Below, piece by piece: positions 48,360 through 57,979 of a DNA stretch of 64,000 nucleotides; the first letter of the stretch is position 1; each line of letters begins with the position of its first letter. The notes beneath the pieces were generated by a model. That model was given only the letters and a program-made list of their open reading frames with translations, did not search any database and was not told the DNA's origin. The stretch is from Mixta mediterraneensis (GTDB lineage: Bacteria > Pseudomonadota > Gammaproteobacteria > Enterobacterales > Enterobacteriaceae). The DNA is taken from contig NZ_JACFXY010000001.1 in assembly GCF_014946725.1 (NCBI RefSeq), positions 186,001 through 250,000 on the forward strand, read 5' to 3'. The translations under genes and the position numbers were made by a program.

Positions 48360-49106
48360 ATGAAGTCACTGTTTAAAGTCTCTGTGGCCGCGCTGGCGCT
48401 GGCCTTCTCATTCTCTTCTACCGCAGCAGAAAAAAAACTGGTTGTCGCAACCGACACCGCCTTCGTTCCTTTTGAATTCAAGCAAGGGGATAAATATGTC
48501 GGCTTTGATGTGGATTTATGGGATGCCATCGCTAAGGAGCTGAAGCTTGATTACACCCTGAAGCCCATGGATTTCAGTGGAATTATTCCTGCACTGCAAA
48601 CGCGCAACGTTGATCTGGCGTTAGCCGGCATCACCATCACCGAAGAACGTAAAAAAGCGATTGAATTTTCTGACGGTTACTACAAAAGCGGTTTACTGGT
48701 AATGGTGCGTAATAACGAAAACGACATTAAAAGTATTAGCGACCTGAACGGCAAAGTACTTGCCGTAAAGAGCGGTACAGGTTCTGTCGATTACGCAAAA
48801 GCCCATATCAAAACCAAAGATCTGCGCCAGTTTCCAAATATCGACAATGCTTATATGGAGTTAGGCACCAACCGCGCTGACGCGGTGCTGCATGACACAC
48901 CAAATATCCTGTACTTCATCCACACCGCGGGGAAAGGCCGCTTCAAAGCAGTAGGTGATTCCATTGAAGCTCAGCAATATGGCATCGCTTTTCCAAAGGG
49001 CAGCGACGATCTGCGCACCAAAGTAAACGGCGCGCTGAAGACACTGAAAGAGAACGGTATCTATAACCAGCTGTATAAAAAATGGTTTGGCAGCGAACCT
49101 AAATAA
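48360..49106 (+). CDS. glnH: Glutamine-binding periplasmic protein GlnH, orphaned
   Basis: GlnH binds glutamine in the periplasm for the GlnP-GlnQ importer. The 248-residue protein starts at the ATG at 48360 ([17 protein letters not shown]) with a signal peptide of about 22 residues, and has the SBP_bac_3 fold ([18 protein letters not shown] near residue 43, [19 protein letters not shown] near 90). The gene is intact, but an IS1 copy begins 9 bases after its stop codon and glnP and glnQ are missing. The protein has no dedicated partner in this window. Confidence 0.96.
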   Translation: MKSLFKVSVAALALAFSFSSTAAEKKLVVATDTAFVPFEFKQGDKYVGFDVDLWDAIAKELKLDYTLKPMDFSGIIPALQTRNVDLALAGITITEERKKAIEFSDGYYKSGLLVMVRNNENDIKSISDLNGKVLAVKSGTGSVDYAKAHIKTKDLRQFPNIDNAYMELGTNRADAVLHDTPNILYFIHTAGKGRFKAVGDSIEAQQYGIAFPKGSDDLRTKVNGALKTLKENGIYNQLYKKWFGSEPK

Positions 49107-49169
49107 CAATTCGAGGTAATGCTCCCAACTTACTGATTTAGTGTATGATGGTGATTTTGAGGTGCTTGC

Positions 49170-49445
49170 GTGGCTTCCATTTCCATCAGATGTCCTTCCT
49201 GCTCCGCTACTGAAGGCGTGGTGCGTAACGGCAAAAGCACTGCCGGACATCAGCGCTATCTCTGCTCTCATTGCCGTAAAACATGGCAACTACAGTTCAC
49301 TTACACCGCCTCTCAGCCCGGTACGCACCAGACAATCATTGATATGGCCATGAATGGCGTCGGATGTCGCGCCAGTGCACGCATTATGGGCATTGGCCTC
49401 AACACGGTTTTACGTCACTTAAAAAACTCAGGCCGCAGTCGGTAA
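49170..49445 (+). CDS. insA: IS1 protein InsA
   Basis: The 91-residue InsA has a zinc-finger-like N-terminus (CPSC...CSHC, residues 8-36) and a helix-turn-helix near residues 60-82. It binds IS1 ends and represses transposition when made alone. The slippery run AAAAAAC at 49421-49427 allows fusion to InsB'. Confidence 0.95.
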   Translation: MASISIRCPSCSATEGVVRNGKSTAGHQRYLCSHCRKTWQLQFTYTASQPGTHQTIIDMAMNGVGCRASARIMGIGLNTVLRHLKNSGRSR

Positions 49446-49867
49446 CCTCGCGCATACAACCGGGCAGTGATGTGATTGTCTGCGCTGAAATGGACGAACA
49501 GTGGGGCTACGTCGGTGCTAAATCACGTCAGCGCTGGCTGTTTTACGCGTATGACAGGATACGGAGGACGGTTGTGGCACACGTCTTCGGTGAACGCACT
49601 CTGGCCACACTGGAGCGTCTTCTGAGCCTGCTGTCGGCCTTTGAGGTCGTGGTATGGATGACGGATGGCTGGCCGCTGTATGAATCACGCCTGAAGGGAA
49701 AGCTGCACGTTATCAGCAAGCGTTACACTCAGCGCATTGAGCGACATAACCTGAATCTGAGACAACATCTGGCAAGGCTGGGACGGAAGTCACTGTCGTT
49801 CTCAAAATCGGTGGAGCTGCATGACAAGGTCATCGGACATTATCTGAACATAAAACACTATCAGTAA
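49364..49867 (+). CDS. insB: IS1 transposase part InsB
   Basis: The 167-residue frame carries the DDE-type catalytic part, with [25 protein letters not shown] and [20 protein letters not shown]. The active transposase InsAB' is made by -1 frameshifting from insA. All residues of these motifs are present, so the copy may be active. Confidence 0.94.
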   Translation: MSRQCTHYGHWPQHGFTSLKKLRPQSVTSRIQPGSDVIVCAEMDEQWGYVGAKSRQRWLFYAYDRIRRTVVAHVFGERTLATLERLLSLLSAFEVVVWMTDGWPLYESRLKGKLHVISKRYTQRIERHNLNLRQHLARLGRKSLSFSKSVELHDKVIGHYLNIKHYQ

Positions 49868-49882
49868 GTTGGAGTCATTACC

Positions 49883-51047
49883 CTTTATTACCCTGTTTTT
49901 ATTTTCGATTTTCAATCCCGGCGACAGCCTGAAATTTATGATGTCTGCCACGGTACGTAGCCTGGCAATTATTGGTATCGCCGCCTTTGCTTCCGGCATG
50001 TTGACGCGCTGGATTGGTAAAACCATTACTTTGTCGCCCGAGCTGCGCCGTAACTACCCTGAACTGCAAAATCGCGTAAATGACTGGGTGCGCGCAATGC
50101 TGAAACTGGCTCGTATTATCACTGTGTTTGCCACTGTGCTGCTCCTGCTCAATGCCTGGAATCTGTTCGATCTCTGGCACTGGTTAACGGTAGGCGCAGG
50201 CGAAAAAATGGTGGATGTTCTGATCCGCATCGTGATGATTCTGCTGCTGTCGGCTATCGGCTGGACAGTGCTGGCGAGTTTGATCGAAAGCCGTCTGTCC
50301 TCTGATTCTCACGGTCGTCCAATGCCCAGCGCCCGTACGCGCACCCTACTGACGTTATTTCGTAATGCGCTGGCGGTCGTCATCAGCACCATTACTATTA
50401 TGATTTTGCTGTCGGAAATTGGGGTTAATATCGCTCCGCTATTAGCGGGTGCAGGTGCATTGGGGCTGGCAGTATCGTTCGGTTCACAAACGCTGGTAAA
50501 GGATATTATCACCGGTATTTTTATCCAGTTTGAAAATGGCATGAATACGGGCGATCTGGTTACTATTGGTGCAATTACTGGCACGGTGGAACGCATGTCA
50601 ATTCGTTCGGTGGGCGTGCGCCAGGATACCGGCGCGTATCACATCATTCCATGGTCGTCGATCACTACTTTCGCCAACTTTGTGCGCGGCATTGGCTCAT
50701 TTGTCGCCAACTATGATGTCGATCGTAGCCAGGACACGGAGCGCGCCAATCAGGCGTTGCAATCGGCGGTCACTGAACTGCTGGAAAATCCAGAAATTCG
50801 CGGCATGGTGATTGGCGAGCCGAATTTTGCCGGGCTGGTGGGGTTGACTAATCAGGCATTTACTGTTCGCGTCTCGTTTACCACTCAGCCGCTCAAGCAG
50901 TGGACGGTGCGCTTTGCTTTGGATGACAAGGTGAAAAAACATTTCGACGCTGCGGGCATTAAAGCGCCGCATCAAACAGTGGAAATAATGCAAACTGGCC
51001 CAGACATGGCGGGTGCAAGCTTACCCACGCTACCCGCACCACAATAA
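49883..51047 (+). pseudogene. ybiO: ybiO, 3' remnant of a mechanosensitive channel gene
   Basis: The remnant encodes about 388 C-terminal residues of YbiO, an MscS-family channel of 741 residues in E. coli. It retains the MscS pore and beta domain: GAGALGLAVSFGSQTLVKDIITGIF near residue 195 of the remnant and IPWSSITTFANFVRG near 260. The 5' half is missing and the sequence begins exactly at the IS1 end. A TTG at 49869 inside IS1 could start translation, but the signal peptide and N-terminal domains are gone. The stop codon is native. Confidence 0.92.
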
Positions 51048-51067
51048 CCGCCACATCAGGCAGCGTA

Positions 51068-51984
51068 TTATTTAAGCCGTTTCGTGCGTAGCGCCGCTGG
51101 CATAAAAGTCCAGGCCAGAAAACGACTCTGTTTCTGGCCTTGTGCCATATTGACCACGCGCACTTCTGCATCCAGCGCCTGTAACTGTTTTTCCAGCACA
51201 GGCAGGTTTTCTTTACGTGAGACCAGCGAAGTAAACCACATGCATTGGCGCCCCAGCGCTACGCTTTCTGCAATCATCTTACTGACAAACGCCTTCTCTC
51301 CCCCTTCACACCATAATTCATTATTCTGACCGCCAAAGTTAAGCGGTGCCGTTTTTTGCAGGCCAAGGTTGCGTACTTTACGCTGCGAACCGGCGGCGGC
51401 TTCTGCGGCGGAGGCATGGAACGGCGGATTACACATCACAGCATGAAAGAAGTCATTTTTACCCACGATGCCTGACAGGATCGCCTCGCTGTTTTTTTGC
51501 TGACGCAGGCGGATCATTCTTTGCAAACCAGGATTAGCCGCCACGATGCGGTTAGCCGCTTTTAGCGCTCTTTCATCAATTTCGGTGCCGGTAAAGCGCC
51601 AGCCATATTCAGCCTGGCCAATCAGCGGATAGATGCAGTTAGCGCCGCAACCAATATCCAGTACATCGGCCACGGGAATCGTGCCATGATTATCCAGCGC
51701 CAGCAGATCAGCCAGATAATGCACATAATCTGCCCGTCCCGGCACTGGCGGGCACAACGAGCCGGGTGCAAGCTGCCAGTCGAGACCAAAAATAGCTTAA
51801 TCAGCGCCTGGTTCAGCAACATCACCGCATCAGGATCGGCAAAATCCACGGACTGCGCCCCATAACCATTTGGCCGCACTTTTGCCGCCAGAGGCGGGTG
51901 CGCAGCGGTTAACGCGACAAAATTATATTCGCCCTGATGACGATTACGGACATGGAACGGTGACGGGCTGGCTGACTTTTTCAT
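51068..51984 (-). pseudogene. rlmF: rlmF, 23S rRNA A1618 methyltransferase, single-base frameshift
   Basis: The gene reads from an ATG at 51984 ([17 protein letters not shown]) to about 51793 in one frame, then continues in the next frame to 51068. The break falls in a run of five A on the plus strand (51788-51792). One extra base there would restore a 305-residue RlmF (308 in E. coli) through [26 protein letters not shown] sequence. The NPPF catalytic motif lies in the second part. RlmF methylates N6 of A1618 of 23S rRNA. It could be a real mutation or a homopolymer error. Confidence 0.9.
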
Positions 51985-52125
51985 ACTTTCTCTCAATTAT
52001 TCTGGCGCGCGTACAATACGCTGTGACTCGCTGAAAATAAACCTGCACGATCCGCTTACACAATTCTCTCGCTTTCAGGCGATGCTGTGACGCTAAGATA
52101 AACTAAAAACCGCCCCGGAGATGTC

Positions 52126-52758
52126 ATGACGCATAAACGTTACTCTTATCAACCCCACGTCGGTCATGGACTACCGCATGATCCGCTTAACGCCATTATT
52201 GGTCCACGCCCGATTGGCTGGATCAGCTCAATCAGTGCCAGCGGTCATCGTAATCTCGCCCCTTACAGCTTCTTTAACTGCTTTAACTATCACCCACCGA
52301 TAATTGGCTTTGCCAGCAGCGGCTGGAAAGACAGCGTACAGAATATTTCTGAAACCAAAGAGTTCGTCTGGAACCTGGCGACACGCTCGCTGGCGGAGGC
52401 GATGAATGAGAGTTCCGCCTCGGTGGCCGCCGATCAGGACGAGTTTGCGCTCGCTGGCTTAACGCCTTTAAGCGCATCACAGGTCAAAACCAGTTTAGTG
52501 GCAGAAAGTCCGGTGAATTTTGAATGCAAACTCTCCCAGCTCATTCAGTTACAAGACGCACACGGCAAGCCAATTAATAGCTGGCTGGTGCTGGGTGAAG
52601 CGGTGGCGATCCATATTGATGAAACACTGCTGGAAAACGGTATTTATCAAACCGCCAAAGCCGAGCCGGTGCTGCGCGCCGGTGGACCCAGCGCCTATTA
52701 CGGCATCAGCGAAGCCCAGCGTTTTGACTTAGTGCGCCCGGACGCACGCCGGATATAA
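52126..52758 (+). CDS. Flavin reductase-like domain protein
   Basis: The 210-residue protein has the FMN-binding split-barrel fold of the flavin reductase family, with GPRPIGWISSISASGHRNLAPYSFF near residue 26 and NISETKEFVWNLATRSL near 75. No signal peptide or membrane helix is seen. The natural substrate is not known. The start ATG follows GGAGATGTC. It is divergent from rlmF and convergent with hutG. Confidence 0.88.
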   Translation: MTHKRYSYQPHVGHGLPHDPLNAIIGPRPIGWISSISASGHRNLAPYSFFNCFNYHPPIIGFASSGWKDSVQNISETKEFVWNLATRSLAEAMNESSASVAADQDEFALAGLTPLSASQVKTSLVAESPVNFECKLSQLIQLQDAHGKPINSWLVLGEAVAIHIDETLLENGIYQTAKAEPVLRAGGPSAYYGISEAQRFDLVRPDARRI

Positions 52759-52951
52759 ATTATAACAGGCACCCGCCCGCGTTTTCATGATGGCGCGGGC
52801 CACGGCAGCGGCCGCCAGCGAATCCCCTGCTGTTGCCCACGTCCGACGCAGCCGTCAGCCCTGCAGATTATTAACCCGGACCGATCCCTTTCCCGGAAAA
52901 ACAGGCTGCGTCGAAGCAGTACAAACGCTGTAGAAGCTGGGTGCAGTTAAA
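52759..52951. other. Gap between flavin reductase gene and hutG with inverted repeats
   Basis: The 193-base gap holds two structures: a stem GCCCGCG / CGCGGGC at 52775-52800, which may close the flavin reductase transcript, and a 10-base inverted repeat CGACGCAGCC / GGCTGCGTCG at 52844-52853 and 52904-52913 around a 50-base centre. No gene was found. Confidence 0.5.
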
Positions 52952-53752
52952 TTAACACTTTCCCTTTTCGATAAACGCATGCATCAGCGGCTTAAGCACC
53001 TTTTGCAGCTGCGACGCACGCTCTTGCCGCCAGGCGAAAGGTGGCGTCTCATCCATATAATTGCATTGTGCCAGTTCCAGCTGTACCGCCTGTACATTCT
53101 GATCCGGCTGACCGTAGGCGCGGGTAATATAACCCCCTTTAAAACGTCCATTTACTACCCAACTGTATTGATCTTGCGCGGTGCAGACGTCCTGAATGGC
53201 ATTAATTACCGCCGTGCGACAGCTGGCACCATCGTTAGTGCCGATGTTTATATCCGGCAGCCGCCCTTCAAACAAGCGCGGAATCACGCTGGCAATGGAG
53301 TGCGCATCAAACAGCAAGGCATAGCCGTGCGCGGCTTTGAGCCGAGCCAGTTCTTGCTGAATCTGCTGATGATAAGGCTGCCAGATGTTATCGATATAGT
53401 ATTGGCGCTGCGCTGCGCTGGGCGTCTTGCCGTCGGCAAAGGTCGGCGTGCCGTCAAACAGCGTTTCAGGAAACAAACCGGTTGTTGCGGTGGTGTACAG
53501 CGGCTGGTTATCCGGTGAGCGATTGAGATCAACCACAAAGCGTGAATAGCGGCCAATCAATACGCTGGCCCCCAGATCGCGGACAAAATCATATAGCAGA
53601 GGAATATGCCAGTCGGTATCGGGCAAACCGCGTGCGGCCTCGCTTAATCCTGATTCGACTTCAGGCATGAGCTGCGTTCCGGCATGCGGAATGCTGACCA
53701 GCAACGGCATTTTACCAGGGGTAAAATGGAAAGGCGTTATTGCATTACTCAT
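52952..53752 (-). CDS. hutG: N-formylglutamate deformylase HutG
   Basis: This enzyme splits N-formylglutamate into formate and glutamate, the last step of the five-step histidine pathway. The 266-residue protein starts [14 protein letters not shown] at 53752, overlapping the hutI stop codon by 4 bases. It has the N-formylglutamate amidohydrolase fold, with [13 protein letters not shown] near residue 17, [15 protein letters not shown] near 73 and [10 protein letters not shown] near 140. It is not the arginase-like HutG of Klebsiella; together with HutF it defines the five-step pathway. Confidence 0.93.
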   Translation of the reverse strand: MSNAITPFHFTPGKMPLLVSIPHAGTQLMPEVESGLSEAARGLPDTDWHIPLLYDFVRDLGASVLIGRYSRFVVDLNRSPDNQPLYTTATTGLFPETLFDGTPTFADGKTPSAAQRQYYIDNIWQPYHQQIQQELARLKAAHGYALLFDAHSIASVIPRLFEGRLPDINIGTNDGASCRTAVINAIQDVCTAQDQYSWVVNGRFKGGYITRAYGQPDQNVQAVQLELAQCNYMDETPPFAWRQERASQLQKVLKPLMHAFIEKGKC

Positions 53753-54998
53753 TTGGCTTCTCCGCGATAAATAACTTTGCAGGGCAGTTCGCCGCCCAAC
53801 CAGTAAACCAGCTCTGCCGGACGTGATAGCGGCCAATGTACAAAGTTCGCCACTTTCCCCACTTCCAGAGAGCCATGTGTCTGCTCTAATCCAAGCGCTT
53901 TAGCACCCCAAATCGTCACGCCTGCTAACGCCTCTTCCGGCGTCATACCGAATAGCGTGCACCCCATGTTTAACATCAACCTTAACGATAATGCAGGCGA
54001 AGTACCGGGATTTGCATCGCTCGCCAGCGCCATCGGCACACCGTAACGGCGGAACAGATCAACCGGCGGACGCTGTGTTTCACGCAGCAGGTAAAACGCT
54101 CCTGGCAGTAAAACCGCTACCGTATTGTGCTGCGCCAACGCTTTGGCATCGTTTTCTGTTGCATACTCCAGATGATCGGCAGACAGTGCCCCATAGCTTG
54201 CGGCCAGCGTCGCGCCCCCCAGCGAGGAGAGCTGCTCCGCATGTAATTTAACGGGCAAGCCCAACGCTTTTGCCTGGTCAAATACCCGTGCCACCTGCTG
54301 TGGAGAAAAAGCCAGATGTTCGCAAAAGGCATCCACTGCATCGGCCAGCCCTTCGGCTTTTACTTTTGGCAGTAGCCGATGACAGATGATCTCGATCCAG
54401 CCCTCGGGATTTTGTTTGAATTCTGGTGGGAAACTGTGCGCTGCCAGACAGGTCGATACAACATCCGCCGGTACGCTTTCGCTTAACTCGCGAATTGCAC
54501 GCAACATGCGTAGCTCGCTTTCTTCATCAAGGCCGTAGCCGGATTTGATCTCAACCGTAGTAACGCCTTCTGCCAGCAAACGATCCAGCCGCCAGCGCGC
54601 TGATGCAACCAGCTCTGGCTGGCGGCGCGCGTAGCGCGTACCGTCGAAAGAATGCCGCCGCCCTGCGCCGCAATTTCGGCATAACTGGCGCCATTCAGCC
54701 GCTGCTCAAACTCCTGGCTGCGATCGCCACCGAACACTAAGTGGGTATGGCAATCGACTAAACCTGGCGTAATGATGCCGCCGGGAAGCTGATGCTGTTC
54801 GCGGGCCGTAAAAGCGGGCATTGCTTTACGTGGCCCCAGCCACACCAGCTTGCCTGACTTCACTGCCAGCGCGCCATCCTCAATGGTCTGGTATTTACCA
54901 CCCTGCATGGTAACAAGGTCGGCCCCCAGCCACAGGCTGTCTATGGATAAATCATCTGCTGTTATCACCTCATCGCTCCCGACATTTACACTGTGCAT
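53749..54998 (-). pseudogene. hutI: hutI, imidazolonepropionase gene with a single-base frameshift
   Basis: The gene starts at an ATG at 54998 and reads to about 54617 (through [16 protein letters not shown]), then continues in another frame to 53749. One added base near 54613-54618 would restore the frame through [23 protein letters not shown]. The metal site [13 protein letters not shown] lies in the first part and [12 protein letters not shown] and [13 protein letters not shown] in the second. HutI opens the imidazolone ring. Its loss would block histidine use after urocanase. A sequencing error cannot be excluded. Confidence 0.9.
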
Positions 54999-55011
54999 TA
55001 AAGTATGTATA

Positions 55012-55021
55012 TGTATATACA
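55012..55021. promoter_or_regulatory. HutC-type operator between hutI and hutF
   Basis: TGTATATACA is a perfect palindrome lying 14 bases upstream of hutI and 23 upstream of hutF. The same core recurs before hutC and hutH, and HutC repressors of the GntR family bind such TGTATATACA sites. Confidence 0.8.
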
Positions 55022-55044
55022 ACCACATCCGTTGAGGATCAACC

Positions 55045-56400
55045 ATGGCGACTTTTTTTGCTTCACGCGCATTGCTGGCTGACGGCTGGCGCAAACAGGT
55101 TCGAATTTCAGTCAACCCGGCGGGCTTCATTGAAGCGATCGCTGCTGATAGCCACGCGCAGAATGCGATTTCACTGCAAGGCGAGATAATTCCCGCTATT
55201 GCAAATCTTCACTCTCATGCGTTTCAGCGCGTAATGGCCGGACTGGCCGAAGTTGCGGGCAATCCGCAGGACAGCTTCTGGACCTGGCGCGATTTAATGT
55301 ATCGCATGGTGCAGCGTCTGTCGCCAGAACAGGTGGGAGATATTGCCGCACTGCTTTATATCGAGATGCTCAAAGGTGGCTACAGCCAGGTCGCAGAATT
55401 TCACTATTTGCACCACGATCCGCAAGGCATGCCTTACCCCGCAGATGCGATGCTGCAACAGCTGATTGCCGCCGCTGAGACCGCAGGCATTGGCCAAACG
55501 TTACTGCCGGTGTTGTACAGCTACAGCGGCTTTGGCGCACAAAAGCCAACCGACGGGCAAAAACGCTTTATTCAGCAAACCGATCGCTATTTGCAGCAGC
55601 AAACCTGGTTGCAAAACGCGTTGCACGACAAGCCGCTGCACAATCATGGGCTGTGTTTCCATTCGCTACGTGCGGTGAGCGAAGCGCAAATGCATGAAGT
55701 ATTGTCTGTCAGTCCTGCCACACTGCCGGTGCATATTCATGTCGCCGAGCAGGAAAAAGAGGTTAACGACAGTATCGCATGGAGTGGCGAACGACCGGTT
55801 GCCTGGTTGATGAACCGTTTTGAAGTCGATAAGCGCTGGTGCCTGATTCACGCTACGCATCTTGATGACGACGAGATTCGGCGGCTGGCAGCCAGCGGCG
55901 CGGTTGCAGGTTTATGCCCTACCACCGAAGCCAACTTGGGCGACGGCATTTTCCCGGCGGTTGAATATATCGCTCAGGGCGGACGCTGGGGCATCGGTTC
56001 CGACAGTCACGTTTCACTCAGTACTCAGGAAGAGCTGCGCTGGCTGGAATACGGTCAACGCCTGCGCGATCGTCGGCGTAACCGCATCACCACGCCAGAT
56101 CAGGCCTCAGTTGGCGATCTGCTTTGGCAGCAAGCGGCGCAAGGGGGCGCGCAGGCATGCGGCATTCGCAGTGGTGAAATCGCCGTTGGGCAACGCGCCG
56201 ACTGGCTGGTTTTAAAAGATGATGCCTGGCTCGACGGCATTGATGACAACGCCCTGCTCAATCGCTGGCTGTTTGCCGGGCAGCGCGATCAGATACGCGA
56301 TGTGTATGTAGCGGGCAAGGCGGTTATTCAGAATGGCTGTCACGCGGCAGAAGAAGCCTGTGCCAGACGTTTCAAACAGACAATGGCAGCGTTACGATGA
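55045..56400 (+). CDS. hutF: Formimidoylglutamate deiminase HutF
   Basis: HutF converts N-formimidoyl-glutamate to N-formylglutamate and ammonia. The 451-residue amidohydrolase has metal ligands in NLHSHAF near residue 55, HIHVAEQ near 231, HATHLD near 271 and GSDSHVS near 317. The start ATG follows TTGAGGATC. Its stop overlaps the hutD ATG by 4 bases. Confidence 0.94.
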   Translation: MATFFASRALLADGWRKQVRISVNPAGFIEAIAADSHAQNAISLQGEIIPAIANLHSHAFQRVMAGLAEVAGNPQDSFWTWRDLMYRMVQRLSPEQVGDIAALLYIEMLKGGYSQVAEFHYLHHDPQGMPYPADAMLQQLIAAAETAGIGQTLLPVLYSYSGFGAQKPTDGQKRFIQQTDRYLQQQTWLQNALHDKPLHNHGLCFHSLRAVSEAQMHEVLSVSPATLPVHIHVAEQEKEVNDSIAWSGERPVAWLMNRFEVDKRWCLIHATHLDDDEIRRLAASGAVAGLCPTTEANLGDGIFPAVEYIAQGGRWGIGSDSHVSLSTQEELRWLEYGQRLRDRRRNRITTPDQASVGDLLWQQAAQGGAQACGIRSGEIAVGQRADWLVLKDDAWLDGIDDNALLNRWLFAGQRDQIRDVYVAGKAVIQNGCHAAEEACARRFKQTMAALR

Positions 56401-56936
56401 AGCGTTTCTCTTACGATGATTTGCCGGTAAGTCGCTGGCGCAACGGCGGTGGTGAAACGCGCGAAATCATGAGTTTCCCGCCCGGCAAAGAACAATTTGG
56501 CTGGCGCGCCAGCATTGCGACCATTTCAGCTGATGGACCGTTTTCGCTTTTTCCCCATGTGGATCGGGTTATTACCTTGCTGCACGGCGACGATGTGTTG
56601 CTCAGCGCGCCAGGCGTGCAGCATCGCTTAACGCCGCTTCAGCCGTGGGCCTTTTCCGGTGAACTGGCCTTGAGCGCTTGCCTGAATGGTAGTGCCAGCG
56701 AGGATTTTAATATCATGACGCGCCGCGACAGCTGGCAAGCCACGGTTGCAATAACCTCAACGCTGGCTTGCAGTGAAAACGGCGTAGCGTGGGTATTAAG
56801 CGGAGAATGGCAGCTGGCGAACGGTGAAAAACTCTCTCGCCAGCAGGGCGTCTGGTGGACGGATGAAACGATGCAGCTGAGACCGGGTAGCGACGATGCA
56901 CAGCTGCTGTTTATCTGCCTTAGCCGTGTCCTTTAA
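56397..56936 (+). CDS. hutD: HutD family protein
   Basis: The 179-residue cupin-like protein matches HutD, a small protein of unknown biochemical function kept in hut loci of pseudomonads. Segments seen are SRWRNGGGETREI near residue 12, FGWRASIATISADGPFS near 34 and WWTDETMQLRPG near 156. It is translationally coupled to hutF. Its 3' end overlaps the 3' end of convergent hutC by 17 bases. Confidence 0.93.
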   Translation: MKRFSYDDLPVSRWRNGGGETREIMSFPPGKEQFGWRASIATISADGPFSLFPHVDRVITLLHGDDVLLSAPGVQHRLTPLQPWAFSGELALSACLNGSASEDFNIMTRRDSWQATVAITSTLACSENGVAWVLSGEWQLANGEKLSRQQGVWWTDETMQLRPGSDDAQLLFICLSRVL

Positions 56937-57675
56937 ATCGCCCCAGCAATTTGTAACGTGAACACGGATACAGCAAACGCGCATAGGTCACAATTTTATT
57001 ATCACTCCACGTCTGGCGGCGAATCAGCAGACAAGCTTCATGCTCATCCAGCGCCAGAGGTTTGCGCTGACGCGCATCTGGCAGCACCGCTTCAACAATA
57101 TGTTCCCCGGCGGTCAGCGGCGCGACACGCATCAAATAGGTGTAGGGCGTCAGGCTGTGATAATTCTGGGTGAGGTAATCTGGTGCCACTAGCGGATTAA
57201 CTAAACGATCTTCCAGCTGTACCGGCAGGTCGTTTTCATAATGCACAATCAGTGAATGATAGACAGTCTGGCCGGTGCTCAGCCCTAAAATAGCCGCCTG
57301 TTCGGGGTCGGCCTTGTTCTGGCCGATGGCGAGGATTTGACAGCGGTGCTGATGCCCACGCTGAGCAATTTCATCGGCGATATTATGTACTTCCAGCATC
57401 GCCGTGTAGCCTTTCATCTCCGCGACAAACGTGCCTACACCCTGCATACGTACCAAAAAACCTTCACTGGTAAGCTCGCGTAACGCACGGTTAATCGTCA
57501 TACGGCTGACGCCCAGCTCATTCACCAGCTCGCTTTCTGACGGTACACGCTGATTAGACTTCCAGTGTCCTTCACGAATCTGGCTGACAATGGCCTGTTT
57601 AACACGCTGATAAATCGGCGCGGGTTCATTGCTCATGGCCGCAGCCAGTTGGGCTATCGCCGTATGTTCAACCAT
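56920..57675 (-). CDS. hutC: Histidine utilization repressor HutC
   Basis: HutC represses the hut genes and is released by urocanate. The 251-residue GntR-family protein starts MVEHTAIAQLAAAM at 57675, with AAGGAAC upstream; the frame opens at 57738. It has a winged helix-turn-helix (VNELGVSRMTINRALRELTSEG, near residue 47) and a UTRA ligand domain. A HutC-type operator lies in its own promoter, which indicates autoregulation. Confidence 0.95.
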   Translation of the reverse strand: MVEHTAIAQLAAAMSNEPAPIYQRVKQAIVSQIREGHWKSNQRVPSESELVNELGVSRMTINRALRELTSEGFLVRMQGVGTFVAEMKGYTAMLEVHNIADEIAQRGHQHRCQILAIGQNKADPEQAAILGLSTGQTVYHSLIVHYENDLPVQLEDRLVNPLVAPDYLTQNYHSLTPYTYLMRVAPLTAGEHIVEAVLPDARQRKPLALDEHEACLLIRRQTWSDNKIVTYARLLYPCSRYKLLGRFKGHG

Positions 57676-57727
57676 GTCCGGTTCCTTATCCTGATAATGT
57701 CCCGAGTTTACCGTCTCAGGGCGGAAA

Positions 57728-57737
57728 TGTATATACA
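57728..57737. promoter_or_regulatory. HutC-type operator upstream of hutC
   Basis: ATGTATATACAT, with the core TGTATATACA, lies 53 bases upstream of the hutC start codon. Confidence 0.78.
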
Positions 57738-57869
57738 TCTAAATGGCGCAAAAGTGCACTGTTGGTGCACTACATGCCTCATTACAGTGCAACCCTTGCC
57801 GTTAAAAACTCTACGGGCCTGACGCAGCAAAGCATAATTTTTGTGATCGGTTTGGCACAGCACTTGCTA

Positions 57870-57883
57870 CTTGTATAGACAAG
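57870..57883. promoter_or_regulatory. HutC-type operator between hutC and hutH (distal)
   Basis: CTTGTATAGACAAG matches the extended HutC consensus CTTGTATANACAAG with one imperfect centre position. It lies about 97 bases upstream of hutH. Confidence 0.78.
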
Positions 57884-57957
57884 ATTAGACACTTATGCTT
57901 CACTCGCTTTAATCCGCTGGCCAGGAAGCAGCTATTAACAGTGGCAACGCCAGCAAA

Positions 57958-57971
57958 CTTGTATATACAGG
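57958..57971. promoter_or_regulatory. HutC-type operator overlapping the hutH ribosome site
   Basis: CTTGTATATACAGG, with the core TGTATATACA, runs directly into GGAG, the Shine-Dalgarno site of hutH (ATG at 57980). Repressor bound here would sit over the start of the mRNA and possibly over the translation start region. Confidence 0.8.
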
Positions 57972-57979
57972 AGTAGGCT

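Larger units (their letters stand above)
49115..49882 (+). mobile_element. IS1 insertion sequence, 768 bp, without target duplication
   Basis: The ends are GGTAATGCTCCCAACTTACT on the left and, read inward, GGTAATGACTCCAACTTACT on the right. The length of 768 bp is the classic IS1 size. The 9 bases to the left (ACAATTCGA) and right (CTTTATTAC) differ, so there is no target duplication. This is the mark of an IS1-linked deletion or recombination. InsA and InsB' frames are complete, joined by a frameshift at A6C (49421-49427). Sequence differs from canonical IS1 at many positions, so it is a variant. Confidence 0.95.

Noticed and set aside
49869..51047. Apparent 392-residue small mechanosensitive channel
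   Set aside because: Its first codons lie in the IS1 end; it is a 3' remnant of ybiO without its signal peptide and N-terminal domains.
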